From Lottia gigantea (lineage: Eukaryota; Mollusca; Gastropoda; Lottiidae), in assembly GCF_000327385.1 (NCBI RefSeq), contig NW_008710867.1:824674-888673 (forward strand): a stretch of 64,000 nucleotides of DNA. Reading direction: 5' to 3'. The translations under genes were made by a program, and so were the position numbers. Positions 1 through 10,300 of this stretch are shown piece by piece. The notes under the pieces were generated by a model that searched no databases, was not told the DNA's origin, and worked only from the letters and a program-made list of their open reading frames with translations. Numbering within the stretch: the first letter of the stretch is position 1; each line of letters starts with the position of its first letter.

Positions 1-118
1 CATTGACATAATTGTTTTGACTTATTTGATTGACAGGTTTTGGCCTATTTGATTGACATGTTTTAACTTATTTGATGGACATGTTTTGACATATTTGATT
101 GACACGTTTTGACTTATA
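1..118. repeat. Edge of a 23-bp mini-satellite
   Basis: About five degenerate copies of a unit of the form TTTGATTGACATGTTTTGACTTA run from the window edge to about 118. The same unit in reverse complement forms a much longer array at 58.64-59.16 kb, so this is one satellite family in two orientations. The array probably continues left of the window. Confidence 0.85.
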
Positions 119-240
119 TCCGATCTAGTCCAAGTGGCTTTGGAAAGAAAGACGTCTTCCCTACCCCAACCCTAGCTACACAAAAACCTAAATGACCATG
201 GCCTTATTTTTTCCAGACGAATCCCGTTGAAACTATTAAT

Positions 241-1040
241 ATTTTTTATAGTCTATTCCATCAGTTTTTGTTAACAAACGAGTTTTCTTGCTTGTGTGGC
301 TTGAAAGAAAGAAGTTAACCCTACCCAAAACATTACCTAATATCAATGGAAGATCCTGTGGTCCAGTGGATTCAGCAGTAGCGCGCTAAATAAAAGGTTA
401 TGTGTTCGAATCTCACTGAAGATTTTTTTTTATTTTGCGAAGTCAAACATTATGTATTCTATCATTTTTCGTCAAGAAACGAGTTTTATGGCTTATGTGG
501 CTTTGAAAAGAAAGAAGTGAACCCTACCCCAAACATTACTTGACACTAACGGTAAATACTGGTGGTCCAGTGGGTTCCGCACTGGCACGACAACCAGAAG
601 GTCGGCTGTTCGAATCCCGCTGAAGCGGATTTTTTTTAATTTTGCGAATGCATGCACTGTTAATTTTATCATTTTTGGCCAAGAAACGAGTTTTATGGCT
701 TATGTGGCTTTGAAAATAAAGAAGTGAACCCTACCCCAAACATTACATGACATAAACACTAAGTCCTGGTGGTCCAGTGGACACCGCGCTGACTCGGCAA
801 GCAGGAGGTAGTGTGTTCGAATCCCACTGAAGCTTTTTTTTTAATTTATCGAAATCAAGCACTGTTAATTCTACCATTCTTAGTTTACAAACGAGCTTTC
901 TGGCTAAAGTAGCTTTGAAAATAAAGAAGTTAAACTATCCCGAAACATTACCTGACAATAAGTCCTGGTGGTCCAGAGGGTTCCGCACTAACTCGTCAAC
1001 CTGGAGGTTATGTGTTCGAATCTGCCTAATGCATTTTTTT
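241..1040 (+). repeat. Tandem array of four tRNA-like units
   Basis: Four units of about 200-207 bp follow one another. Each has a conserved lead (AAAGAAGTGAACCCTACCCC and variants), then an A-box-like GTGGTCCAGTGG (starting 358, 562, 769, 968) and a B-box-like GTTCGAATCC (starting 404, 608, 815, 1014), then CCACTGAAGC-like sequence. The first three units end in a run of seven to nine T (the fourth in TTTTTTTT after TGCA). The spacing between boxes (about 46 bp) is that of a tRNA, and the T-runs look like RNA polymerase III terminators. The tRNA cloverleaf is imperfect, so these are tRNA-derived repeats (SINE heads or a satellite) rather than working tRNA genes. Whether they are transcribed is inference. 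Confidence 0.7.
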
Positions 1041-2107
1041 TAGTCAACAAACGAGCTTATGTGACTTTGAAAAGTAACAAAAGTTAAGCCTAACCGAAAT
1101 TCTAGCTTGCAACACACGGTCTTCGTGGACTTGTAGTATACGCACTTTAAATATTTCTCAGCGAATCTTCTCAACATAAATTAAATTTTGGTTCGCGTTT
1201 CATAAAAATTAGGTAGCAATTCAAACTGTCTAAAATAATAATATTGTAAAGTAAGATACAATTGATCCGGCTATTTCTAGACCGAGCATTTCCTGCTTAT
1301 ACAATTTTGATAACAAGAATACATACAGGAAAGGAAGTCTGTCAGGGAGTGAAAATCCAGAGTCAAGAGAGAATGAAGTGAAGAGACATGGAATGAAACT
1401 TTATGGAAGAAGAATTGGAAGTTATAGTGGTAGTATAGAGAGAGGTGGGAAGAAAGGAAGAAGAGATAGGGGTGGAAAGATTACAGACAGACAGGGAGTT
1501 TGATGAAGGGTACTGCCAGTGGGTTAGATTAATGGGTCGTACCACATTAGACAGCAGTACCTTCTAGTCTACCACATAATAACACGTCACTGAAGTGAGT
1601 TGGAAATTGAGGAGGTCAAAGAGAGGGTCACCGGGGTGTTCTCTTATATTGAGAGGTACTTATTGTACCCCGTGCAATGCTTCGATTTACAGTACATCGA
1701 AGTCTTACTATTGGTATTAAGGCAATCAGAAACTGTCTGACTTTAACGACTAAATCAGGTTTTAAATAAAATTCATAAGCAGTTTCAATGGTCAACAAAA
1801 TAAATTTAAGAGAAATTCCCTCCCTTGGAATAAAACGTATAATTATAAAACATTTATATTATCTAAAGTATACCAAGAATTCATTTATTTGGTTATTTAT
1901 AAGTGGTCGTACTGTAAAAGAGTTACGTCCCTTCCTACAGAGCTCTTCAGTGTTGGAGGATCGACATGGAAACCTAACAATATGGCTGCCATTTCTCATC
2001 AATAATGTAAACATCGGATTAAAAGTAACCTTGTGGCTCTATTGGATGAGTTGACGAAGTTTTGGTTGATGAAACGGGGCACCACAAGATAAAGGAAAGG
2101 TCAAATA
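1041..2107. other. Intergenic, no gene seen
   Basis: Upstream of the first gene. It contains a purine-rich stretch at about 1330-1510 and nothing else I can name. The open frames at 1363-1545 and 1788-2054 show no family resemblance. Confidence 0.6.
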
Positions 2108-3800
2108 ATGGCGGTAAGAAAAAAAAGATTCCCTATCCTTGTGAAAATCTCCATTTCCCATGTGTTCGAGTGCATCAAAACCATTTTATTTTCTAAAATT
2201 TTGTGTGCCTCTGCATCTGGAATCATCACCCATATTGCTTTAGTCCAAAATAAGGATTTATAAATCTGTTTTAATCTTGTAGGAAACAGAAATAAAGGGA
2301 AGGAAAAAATACTCCTCAAGTGAATGGAAGAAACTGACTCCACAAGAAAAAAGCCGCTATTTAGCTGTAAGCAATTTTTTTTCACAATATTTCATATTTT
2401 CATTAGTTGCCATACTAAAAATTGTTTTGAACTACATGTTCTGTGTGGTCAAAGAAGGCCAATTGCACAAGAAGCTAAGACTTAGTTTTCTTAGTTCTAA
2501 GATCATTAAGCTCTATTTATACCTTTTTATGCATTTCAGTATGAGGAACCATCAAAAACTATCCAAGAAACTCAGTTACAGTGCAAAAAAAGATTGATAG
2601 AATTACGGAAAGAGCAAGAATTGTAAGACTTTTTTCTTATTTTTTTATGTTACATTTATCGGCATTATTTTCTTGATGTCCAGCTGTAAATGGGTACAGG
2701 AACGATTTCAAAACCATAATTTTTGTCACGGGCCAAGTGGTATAAAAGATCCTGATTATTCCAGATGACCCAGCTGTAATAGGGTAAAAGCTAATACAGG
2801 AATCCAATCTTATCTTTTAGTCCAGTTGGTAGACAGAATTACTGGGTTTCATTTTAATTGAAGGAATAATCTGTTTTTTTTTTTTTCTTTCTTTCAGAAA
2901 AAATGCACCTCCTAAAGAAGATGAATTAATGGAAAAAGAGAAACATGCAAAATTAATAGGACAATTAAAGTAAGTCTTTTATAAATACACCAGAAATGTC
3001 ACTGGAGACACTTTGGACAAGAAATTCATGATACCGGTACTCTTGTTTGATTTTAACTTTGGTGTGTTTCAGGGCAGCAGAAGCCAGAAATAGATTAAGA
3101 ATTATGAGATTAAGATATCAAGCCAACAGAGTAAGTTTTGTTTTATAGAATACAACTATTATGTAGCCAAACAGTTCAGAGATTAAGCCAGATATGACTG
3201 GCACCTGCACCCAAAACTACCCCAACAGATGAAATGTAATTGATATTACAGTAAAGAACGCATTATCATAGCTAAATAAGAGACCCGTAACAAGTCCTAT
3301 TTCCAAACCAGTTGTCCTGATGAGGATTTTATATCAGAGACACATGTCAGCCCAACTTGGAGGAGATCAATTTGTATGCTTTAATTCTCTAGTGTGCCAC
3401 TGTTCTGTTTTTCAGGCTCAAGAAGTCAGCCATTTGATAGCCTGTCAACCCAGTGCTCTGAAAGCTGTTCGACTTCAAGCTCTCGTGCCACCATATCCTG
3501 ATACTAAAAGCAGGAAGAACAAGATGGACAAGCTAGATGTAGGTTTATTTTTTCATAAAACTTTCCACTGGTTGGACAATTAAAGGGATTGTCAGCAACT
3601 GAGAGAGCTTAATTACAGCTATCTGTATCGCTTTTCAACAATTAGAAGTGTCAGGTGTCCAGCAAGTGTAAACATGCCAAAAATGGCATTTAACCAATGA
3701 AAATCTAAAACTAATTTGAATTTATTTTGTTTTGTAGATGGAAAGAGTTGAAATTTTATTGGAGGACACGAAAGGATTAATAACCAATAGAATCCATTGA
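2108..3800 (+). CDS. Small basic coiled-coil protein, unknown function
   Basis: Seven coding exons join in frame with GT-AG introns: 2108-2113, 2283-2366, 2540-2622, 2898-2969, 3073-3130, 3416-3538, 3738-3800. The predicted protein is 162 aa and starts MAETEIKGRKKYSSSEW. The first coding exon holds only the two codons ATG GCG before its donor. The middle (about residues 30-100) is rich in Lys, Arg, Glu and Leu and should form a helix or coiled coil. The C-terminal third contains LIACQPSALKAVRLQALVPP and a basic stretch KSRKNKMDKLD, and looks like a conserved core. No signal peptide or membrane segment is visible. I do not recognise the family. The many short exons with consistent phases argue that it is a real conserved gene; a ciliary or cytoskeletal role is possible but unsupported. 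A polyadenylation signal AATAAA lies at 4128-4133. Confidence 0.8.
2680..2835 (+). repeat. Dispersed CCAGCTGTAAATGGG repeat, copy in an intron
   Basis: Intron sequence between 2623 and 2897 holds CCAGCTGTAAATGGGTACAGG twice in diverged form (2682 and 2768), with AGTGGTATAAAAGATCC and AGTTGGTAGACAG nearby. The same words recur at 27.87, 32.47 and 59.58 kb (+) and at 60.37 and 61.49 kb (reverse complement). It looks like a short non-coding interspersed element. Confidence 0.55.
3301..3362 (+). repeat. Hammerhead-like dispersed motif, copy 1
   Basis: CTGATGA (3317-3323) is followed by GGAT-TTTAT-ATC, then GAGAC (GAAAC elsewhere) and ATGTC. Flanking sequence can pair as an outer stem (TCCAA with TTGGA, GTTG with CAAC). 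This arrangement is that of a type I hammerhead ribozyme core, but the conserved GAAA is changed here, so this copy is probably inactive. It lies in the fifth intron of the small coiled-coil gene. Confidence 0.45.
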
Positions 3801-4254
3801 CACTTTGTGATCACAAGTAATAGACATGTTTCGCACAAAACATTTCACATCACTATACTTTAAAAACGAGGATAAATTGCCTCATTCGATACTGTGATAA
3901 AAAGTGTATTTACTGATCATCTTCTCGGATACTGAGGAATCTTTTATAGGAATCGTTAAGAATGTGTGTGTGAATCTTTTTTTTGGACAGTGTTGAATGA
4001 AATAGAAACCAGAATTATGAACAGAAATGGAAAAACCTGGTTTAAGAATTTTAAGAAGATTTTACCGTACAATATTGTATACGAGAACCCCTTGGGATAT
4101 TTTATGTATGCTATATATATTTACACTAATAAATTATCATAAAAAATTAGTTTTTATCACTTGTTATCTCTGATATCAAAGGCTTTCAATCCCACTGTCA
4201 CTATCTGTCACAAAACCCTTGATAACTTTGATAATAATCTTCAAACAATATAAT

Positions 4255-4540
4255 GAATTCACCTGTGAATGAATTTATTGCCATGTGCAATAATGAACTC
4301 CATTTTAAACCATAATGAAATTCCCTGTGAATGAATTGATGATCATGTGCCATAATGAAATTCCCTCTGAATGAAATTATTATTGTGTGCCATAATCAAT
4401 TCCATTTAAAACCATAATGAAATTCCCTGTGGATGAATTTATTGTCATGTGCAATAATGAATTCCATTTTAAATCTATGAGTTTCCCTGGGAATAAATTT
4501 ATCATCATGTGCCATAATGAATTTCATTCTTAATCGATAA
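4255..4540. repeat. Roughly 60-bp tandem repeat, about 4-5 copies
   Basis: Diverged copies of a unit built from CCATAATGAAATTCCCTGTG, AATGAATTTATTGTCATGTG and TAATGAATTCCATTTTAAA follow each other. Non-coding mini-satellite. Confidence 0.75.
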
Positions 4541-6254
4541 AGATGAACTCTCTTTTCTATTATAAATAATTAATTCTGTTGGGTCTCATGAAAAAATAAT
4601 GAATTCCATCATAAATAAACTTAAAAAATTCACTGATTTATATACTCAAGACAAAAGAAAGTACTCAATAGCTTGTCAGAAAAAAAAAGAAGGTTATCAG
4701 TGGAGAGATAGATTGCTCAATCTCCAATATTAACATATCTTTCAACCACTAGATTAGGGTTAAGGCCTGTAAAGGGATTGTTTGAAGTCAAATGGAATTT
4801 GCAATTTTGACACCAAAAGTTTTTCTAGAATTAAAGAATCCACAGATGAGAATGGAGAATCTAAGAAAGATTTTAAGAGTTAACACACACAAAAAAGCCG
4901 TAAAACTTCCTTTAAAGCAGTTTTATCAAATAATGACTAAATCTAAATTCACAGATAGACTAAAATATTTGAACTAAGTCATTTAGAAGCAGCAAACCAG
5001 TTTTGTCTCATATGGAAACAAAACTTTGCTAAAATATCTGGGTCAGTCCCTTCAAAGTATCACAAGCCGGCAAGAGAACTGAACAAGTACAAATAGTCAG
5101 CTGATGAAGGCCATGACTAAACAACTTCTTTTAGTTAATATCTCAAACATCAGATAGGTATATTTATATCTGACCTAAATATCTCCATATACCACAGTTT
5201 TAAACCAATCAGAACACTTCATTATTGTGATATATGAACATATAGCCAATCAAATGCATTATTAAGTATGGTATACGAGTCATAACTCCCAGTAAATAAT
5301 AATATTGTGAAGATATGTATATAGTATTTTATACTAGTGATTAATGAGTATCTGACCTGTGACCTACGCATAAATCTGTGCCATAATTTTTGACCAATGA
5401 AATGCCAGTTTTAAAAGAGGTGGTATATATGTTGTAATTGTATATATTCAATGGACTATTTTGTTATAGTGAAGTTTATGGGCCTTCACAGTGGCTGTAG
5501 AGGATTCACATATTCTTGGCAAGGCAAGTACCGAATATTTCCAAATTTTCAGTTGTCATGACAACACTGACTTATGCTTTTGAAGCACCAAATGCTAAAA
5601 GAGCACTGACACATTATGACATATGTTACTAAAGCTATTCAACTTTGACACATTTGTCACTAATATACAAGTCTTAAGAACAACTTTGTAACCTGATTTC
5701 ACTCTGCAGTGAGGTCTTCCATTCGCATATTACTTATATTAATACATGCAAAATTTTCAGTTAGTTTTTAACTATAAGTTACAATATTGCCAACTAAAAA
5801 TATAATCTTTTTTGTATTATATGTTCTATTTACCAAATTGTTTGCAAAAAAAATGCTCTGATTGCCTTAAATTGAATAAGTAAAGAACATTACGAACATA
5901 TTTTCAATGATTAAGAACATAAGTAAGAAATGGTATTTATGAGAGAATTTGTTTTGGTGCCAAATTCGAAAGATCACCTTGAAGAAGGTGTCCTATTTGT
6001 GCCTCTTTATCTTTCATACAAATTCACTAACTTAGAACTTTATCATAATCGGTCAAACCTAATTTCTAAACCCTTTTTTTCCAAGTTATGATTTTGGATT
6101 GTCCAAAATGACCCTTAAAAACTGGAAAAGCTCTTAGTTCCCCAAAATTTTGAAACTGCTAAAATATCCTTAATTACTGGAGTCAAACAAAAATGTTAAA
6201 TAGAAAAAGCTAATTTTCAGGGAATATTCACACACTTTGTCAATATAGATATGT

Positions 6255-6492
6255 ATATTAAAGTTAGGTTTCCCCAAAATTTGTTCATTTTCCGATGCTT
6301 ATTATTCGTCTTATGAAGCAGGATTTAACTATTTTTAAAGATGGAAAATGGAGAAATTTCAGTGTAAAAAACCTTTTTATTTCATCCTTGATATATGTTT
6401 TATTTAAGTTGGGTTTCCCCAAAATTTTGTCATACTCCGATGCTTATTTTTATCTTATGAACCAGGATGAAACTATTTTTAAAGGAACACAT
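6255..6492. repeat. Tandem duplication, about 145-bp period
   Basis: A segment containing TTTCCCCAAAATTT, CCGATGCTTATT, CTTATGAA and CAGGAT, ending in AACTATTTTTAAAG, occurs twice (about 6264-6345 and 6409-6485). The open frame across it is a by-product of the duplication. Confidence 0.7.
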
Positions 6493-6959
6493 TTCTAAAT
6501 ACTTGACATTTTATAGAAATGCACTTTAAACACTAACCAATGCAAATACTAAATAAAAATATCAACTTTTCATTAAAAATATGGTGACAACTCAACCGAT
6601 AACACGATCAGGTTTTCTTGGAAAAGAAAATCAGAATCTTGTCCCACATACAAAAGATTAGAAAACTTATTTCAAACCTATAAATTGCGTTCAAAGTCCA
6701 TATTTGATCAGCCTACTCATTTTAAATTAGAAAATATTGTATTAAAGTAAAACCAGAAATAAGAAACCACTCAGAGTTACACGCTCCACGATCTTGATAT
6801 CTCCATTTCAAACTTTTAAATTAAAATATTTATAAAAATTTCAATTAAGAACTATTATAATTGGGTAACTATCCTAAATTTGGCTTTAGTTCTTCATTCA
6901 AGCATGAACTGTTTCATTCAGAAAACTAAAGTAAGTCAACTTTAAACAGATTAAATTGC

Positions 6960-7200
6960 TATCTATTAAGTTAATAAAGCTCAATTTTAGCTATCTGTAA
7001 CACTTTTCAAAATTAAAGTCTGGCATCCAGTTACCCTGTGATAATAGCTGTATATGGGAATTTTAATAACAACCTGACAACAGTCTAAATGTTGGTTAGT
7101 TTCTATTGAATAGTGTGAGAATCACATGAATTTGACTCCTGAAAAGTGATATGGATGGCTGAAATCTGCCTCTATCAGTTGGTAAAACTGTGTCTCTTAT
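6960..7200. repeat. Foldback (MITE-like) element
   Basis: The left arm near 6975-7018 (AGCTCAATTTTAGCTATCTG then ACACTTTTCA) is matched in reverse complement by the right arm near 7137-7195 (TGAAAAGTGATATGGATGGC then CTCTATCAGTTGG). Related single arms occur at 3.59, 14.99, 39.29 and 42.30 kb. The inverted structure suggests a small non-autonomous DNA element, with no coding capacity. Confidence 0.45.
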
Positions 7201-8261
7201 TAAATTGTAACCTTAAATCATGGGTTTTCCAAAACTGTATTCGAAAATAACATAATAAATTTTTAATGTATATAAATCCATAAATAGCCTTAAATCTGCT
7301 AATGTTTGCTTAACACATATTTGTATACGCTGCATAAATAAGCTATCTTAAAATCTTATTTAATTTTAAATGAATGTGTTTCTATATATAATGATTAATA
7401 TGTTATCTATAGGACTAGACAAGATATTATATTTATTACATTGTAAAAGAACCATATGTCAGATTTCAATTTTGAAAATTGACAATATGTTATTCAAATA
7501 GGACTAGACAAGACAGACAGGTTTATTTTAATTAAATTGTAGAGAAACACATCACATTTTTATTCTGTAAAAGGCTACAGATAGCTGGAATTAACCTAAC
7601 TAGTAATGTTAGGGGATCATGGAAAATTTTCTAATTAAAAAAAGACAGAGAATTTTGGCAGTGAAATTAGAATAAGTGTTTCATTTTTTCTGGTCTGAAG
7701 GGGCACCATGGTCCCCCCTCATTACGCCACTGTAAGGTCTCTTATAAATTCATGGCAACTTTAAGCAAAAAATATAATACAAATTATTGATTTAGTTTTA
7801 TATAGCGTGATCAAGTTGATGAAAATATTGTGAATTATTATTTTTACTCATAACTGTCGACTGAAACAGCTGTACAGAATACATTATGATTATAGCAATG
7901 GTACACTAGAGTACAATATGTTCAGCTATAACCAAAAGAACATTAGACAATTCCAGAACATCACTAAGTTACTGTTACCCACCATGTCCATTTTTTCAGA
8001 TGTTCAAAAATAGGAACTGAAACATATGATATTGAGAACACAACGTATTCTTTTGGATATTGTATATGATTTTAGATGTTCAAAAATGGAGCACATCATC
8101 ACAAGGATCATAAGAGGACAAAGGAGCATCACTTTGATATGGAGAACACACTATGTTCTTTTTGAAAAACCAGTGCTGTATCCTCGCACGATTTCATATA
8201 AAAATCAACAATTTTCCATTTCTTTTCAGCTATGATTTAGGGGGAACCAACAGATGTCAAA

Positions 8262-8819
8262 ATGCCGAAATCCCGTCAACTTGAAAGGGATAGAGTTATT
8301 TCCCTTGTTGCCAAGGCCTGTTTGTTTATGACCAGTACAGTAGTAGTGGGGTATTTTTTAATACCGTATAAACCACCAAAATTACCAACAGTGTTTGACC
8401 GTATTATATATACTATGAGGTGGCAGACATTTTCTTTGCTGACACTTGCAGCTGGGATTGGCAAAGTAGCCAATACGCGTCTGCAAACAACCGCCATTGA
8501 TCCAATCAAAGGCAATGGAGAACATCATGTGACAATCGATGTTCACTACGTCTCGAACACTGTCGAACAATTATTCTTAAACGTGATTGGACAATTCATA
8601 CTATGTACCTTTTTAACATCGTCTCAAATTCGCCTCATTCCAATTTTAGTGTTCTTGTTTGTGATTGGACGCATTACATTCTGGATTGGTTATCATAAAT
8701 CGTACTTGGACCGTGCTTTCGGTTTCGCGACTACATTTTATCCAAACATTATTGTATGCCTTGCAAATCTTGCGTTTTTAATTTGGAATGGTCCAAGTTA
8801 TGGATTTGGATTAATATGA
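8262..8819 (+). CDS. TMEM79-like MAPEG-family membrane protein
   Basis: A 185-aa protein encoded in one exon. It has about four hydrophobic segments (roughly residues 13-35, 50-70, 99-140 with a short polar break, and 155-175), matching the small four-helix MAPEG fold. NTVEQLFLNVIGQF near residues 99-112 resembles the conserved MAPEG stretch with Asn and Glu, and RITFWIGYHKSYLDRAFGF near 137-155 matches the TMEM79 (mattrin) branch rather than the glutathione-transferase enzymes. MAPEG proteins act in membranes on lipophilic or glutathione substrates; TMEM79 is linked to secretory and lamellar organelle trafficking in vertebrates. Catalysis here is not shown. A splice acceptor 33 bp upstream (TTTTCAG, 8223-8229) suggests an untranslated first exon. 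A two-codon upstream ORF (ATGATTTAG) precedes the start. Confidence 0.8.
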   Translation: MPKSRQLERDRVISLVAKACLFMTSTVVVGYFLIPYKPPKLPTVFDRIIYTMRWQTFSLLTLAAGIGKVANTRLQTTAIDPIKGNGEHHVTIDVHYVSNTVEQLFLNVIGQFILCTFLTSSQIRLIPILVFLFVIGRITFWIGYHKSYLDRAFGFATTFYPNIIVCLANLAFLIWNGPSYGFGLI

Positions 8820-10300
8820 CATTTGTGAAAATCCAAGTTGTATTTCTATAATAACTTTATAATTGAAATGTGTCAGAAAAGTTAGAAAGTTTTTAATTTT
8901 GTGTGATGCCTCAAGAGGGACATGTCATTCAATAGCAGTCCCATTTCCACATTTTATGCAAATTTTATGCCAAATAATGCAAGACAACAACATGTTTCAA
9001 AATCATTGAATGCCAAAGATGCCTTTTTTCCATTCCATAGTCATAATGTTAGAATATATTTTGTAAAAATGATTTCCCACTAGCAAATCATAATCTTTCA
9101 ATGAAGAACTATATAATTTTTCATTGAAGCACTATATAATTTTTCATCCAAGAACTATATAATTTTTCAGTGAAGAACTATATAAAGTTTCATCCAAGAA
9201 CTATTTAATTTTGAATTCAAGAACTATATAATTTTTCAATGAAGAACTATATAAAGTTTCATCCAAGAACTATTTAATTTTTCATTCAAGAACTATATAA
9301 TTTATTGAAGAACTATTTAATTTTTCAATGAGGAACTATATAAGTTTTCATCAAAGAACTATATTGTTTTTAAGTTTTTCCCACACACAAATCATATTTT
9401 TTCATTAATTACCCAATATAATTACATAGCAATTTTTTTAGGTTTAGTATAATATATAATATTTATTGATTTGTTGATGAATTTAGCCCGGTGATGTTAA
9501 AAAAGTGCTTGGTTTTCTTCAATTTTTGTTTGTCTTATTATATCGTGATCATCCTTATAATTTGTGATAAAAATTCTAGAGGAAATTGTTATTTATTTAA
9601 AACTATACTAAAAACTATATCTAAAAAAAGATTGCTTTGGTCAATTTCTAATTCAAAATATTGTTTGTCTTATCGAATCGTGATCATGCTTATAGTTCGT
9701 GATTAAATATAATGATCATATTTATAATTGTGATAAATATCTGGGTGCTGTTTGTATTACCAATTGTGATGGTGTTTTTAAACTTTGCCAGCAACAAATT
9801 CAATGCCTCTTAAATTCTTACTGCAATTTTACTAATTAAATGGTGCATTAAAAGTGTGATAAAAATTTTCATAATCTTTCCTCGAATTCATAATTATCTT
9901 TTGCATACATGTAACTATTTTTGTGGAATCATACTAAGCAAATAATTTAATTTTCAATTGTTTTAAATAAATATTATATAAAGAGGTTTTTTTTACTGGC
10001 CCTTGATTATAATCTATATGGTGATTTCAGTGTCATTACAAGGTCCCTGATTGACTGACAGTAGCGGCGCTAGCCTCCTGGAACTGTGGGACTACTGCCA
10101 GGATTGAGAATTCAATGCTGAAGCTCATAGGCACAAGCCTGCCAGGGTATGAGGTAAATTTGAATTGATTTGCTCCATTCAGACACATTTTTTTCTTGCA
10201 AATGAAGTGGGGGTACAATTGCATTTCAGGGAAGGGAGGTGGGGGGTTTGAAAAGTGGAACACAAATAAAAAATAAAAAATTAAAAACGGTTATTTAATT
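8820..10300. other. Intergenic between convergent genes, with mini-satellite
   Basis: No gene seen. Contains a tandem repeat at 9.09-9.37 kb and a pair of similar segments (TTTGTCTTAT, CGTGATCAT, CTTATAATTTGTGAT) at about 9.53-9.58 and 9.66-9.71 kb. The sequence serves as the 3' flank of both the TMEM79-like gene and the ketohexokinase gene. Confidence 0.6.
9092..9372. repeat. Tandem repeat of AAGAACTATATAATTTTTCA type
   Basis: About ten diverged copies of a 25-31 bp unit (GAAGAACTATATAATTTTTC and variants with ATCCAAGAACT). Non-coding mini-satellite. Confidence 0.85.

Larger units (their letters stand above)
3801..8261. other. Intergenic with several tandem and dispersed repeats
   Basis: No coding exon is seen. 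Holds the 3' end of the upstream gene (AATAAA at 4128-4133), a roughly 60-bp tandem repeat at 4.25-4.54 kb, a tandem duplication at 6.25-6.49 kb, and a foldback element at 6.96-7.20 kb. The splice acceptor at 8228-8229 (TTTTCAG) suggests that the TMEM79-like gene has an upstream untranslated exon somewhere in this stretch. Confidence 0.6.

Noticed and set aside
1363-1545. Minus-strand open frame of 60 codons, Ser/Thr-rich
   Set aside because: Antisense of a purine-rich low-complexity stretch.
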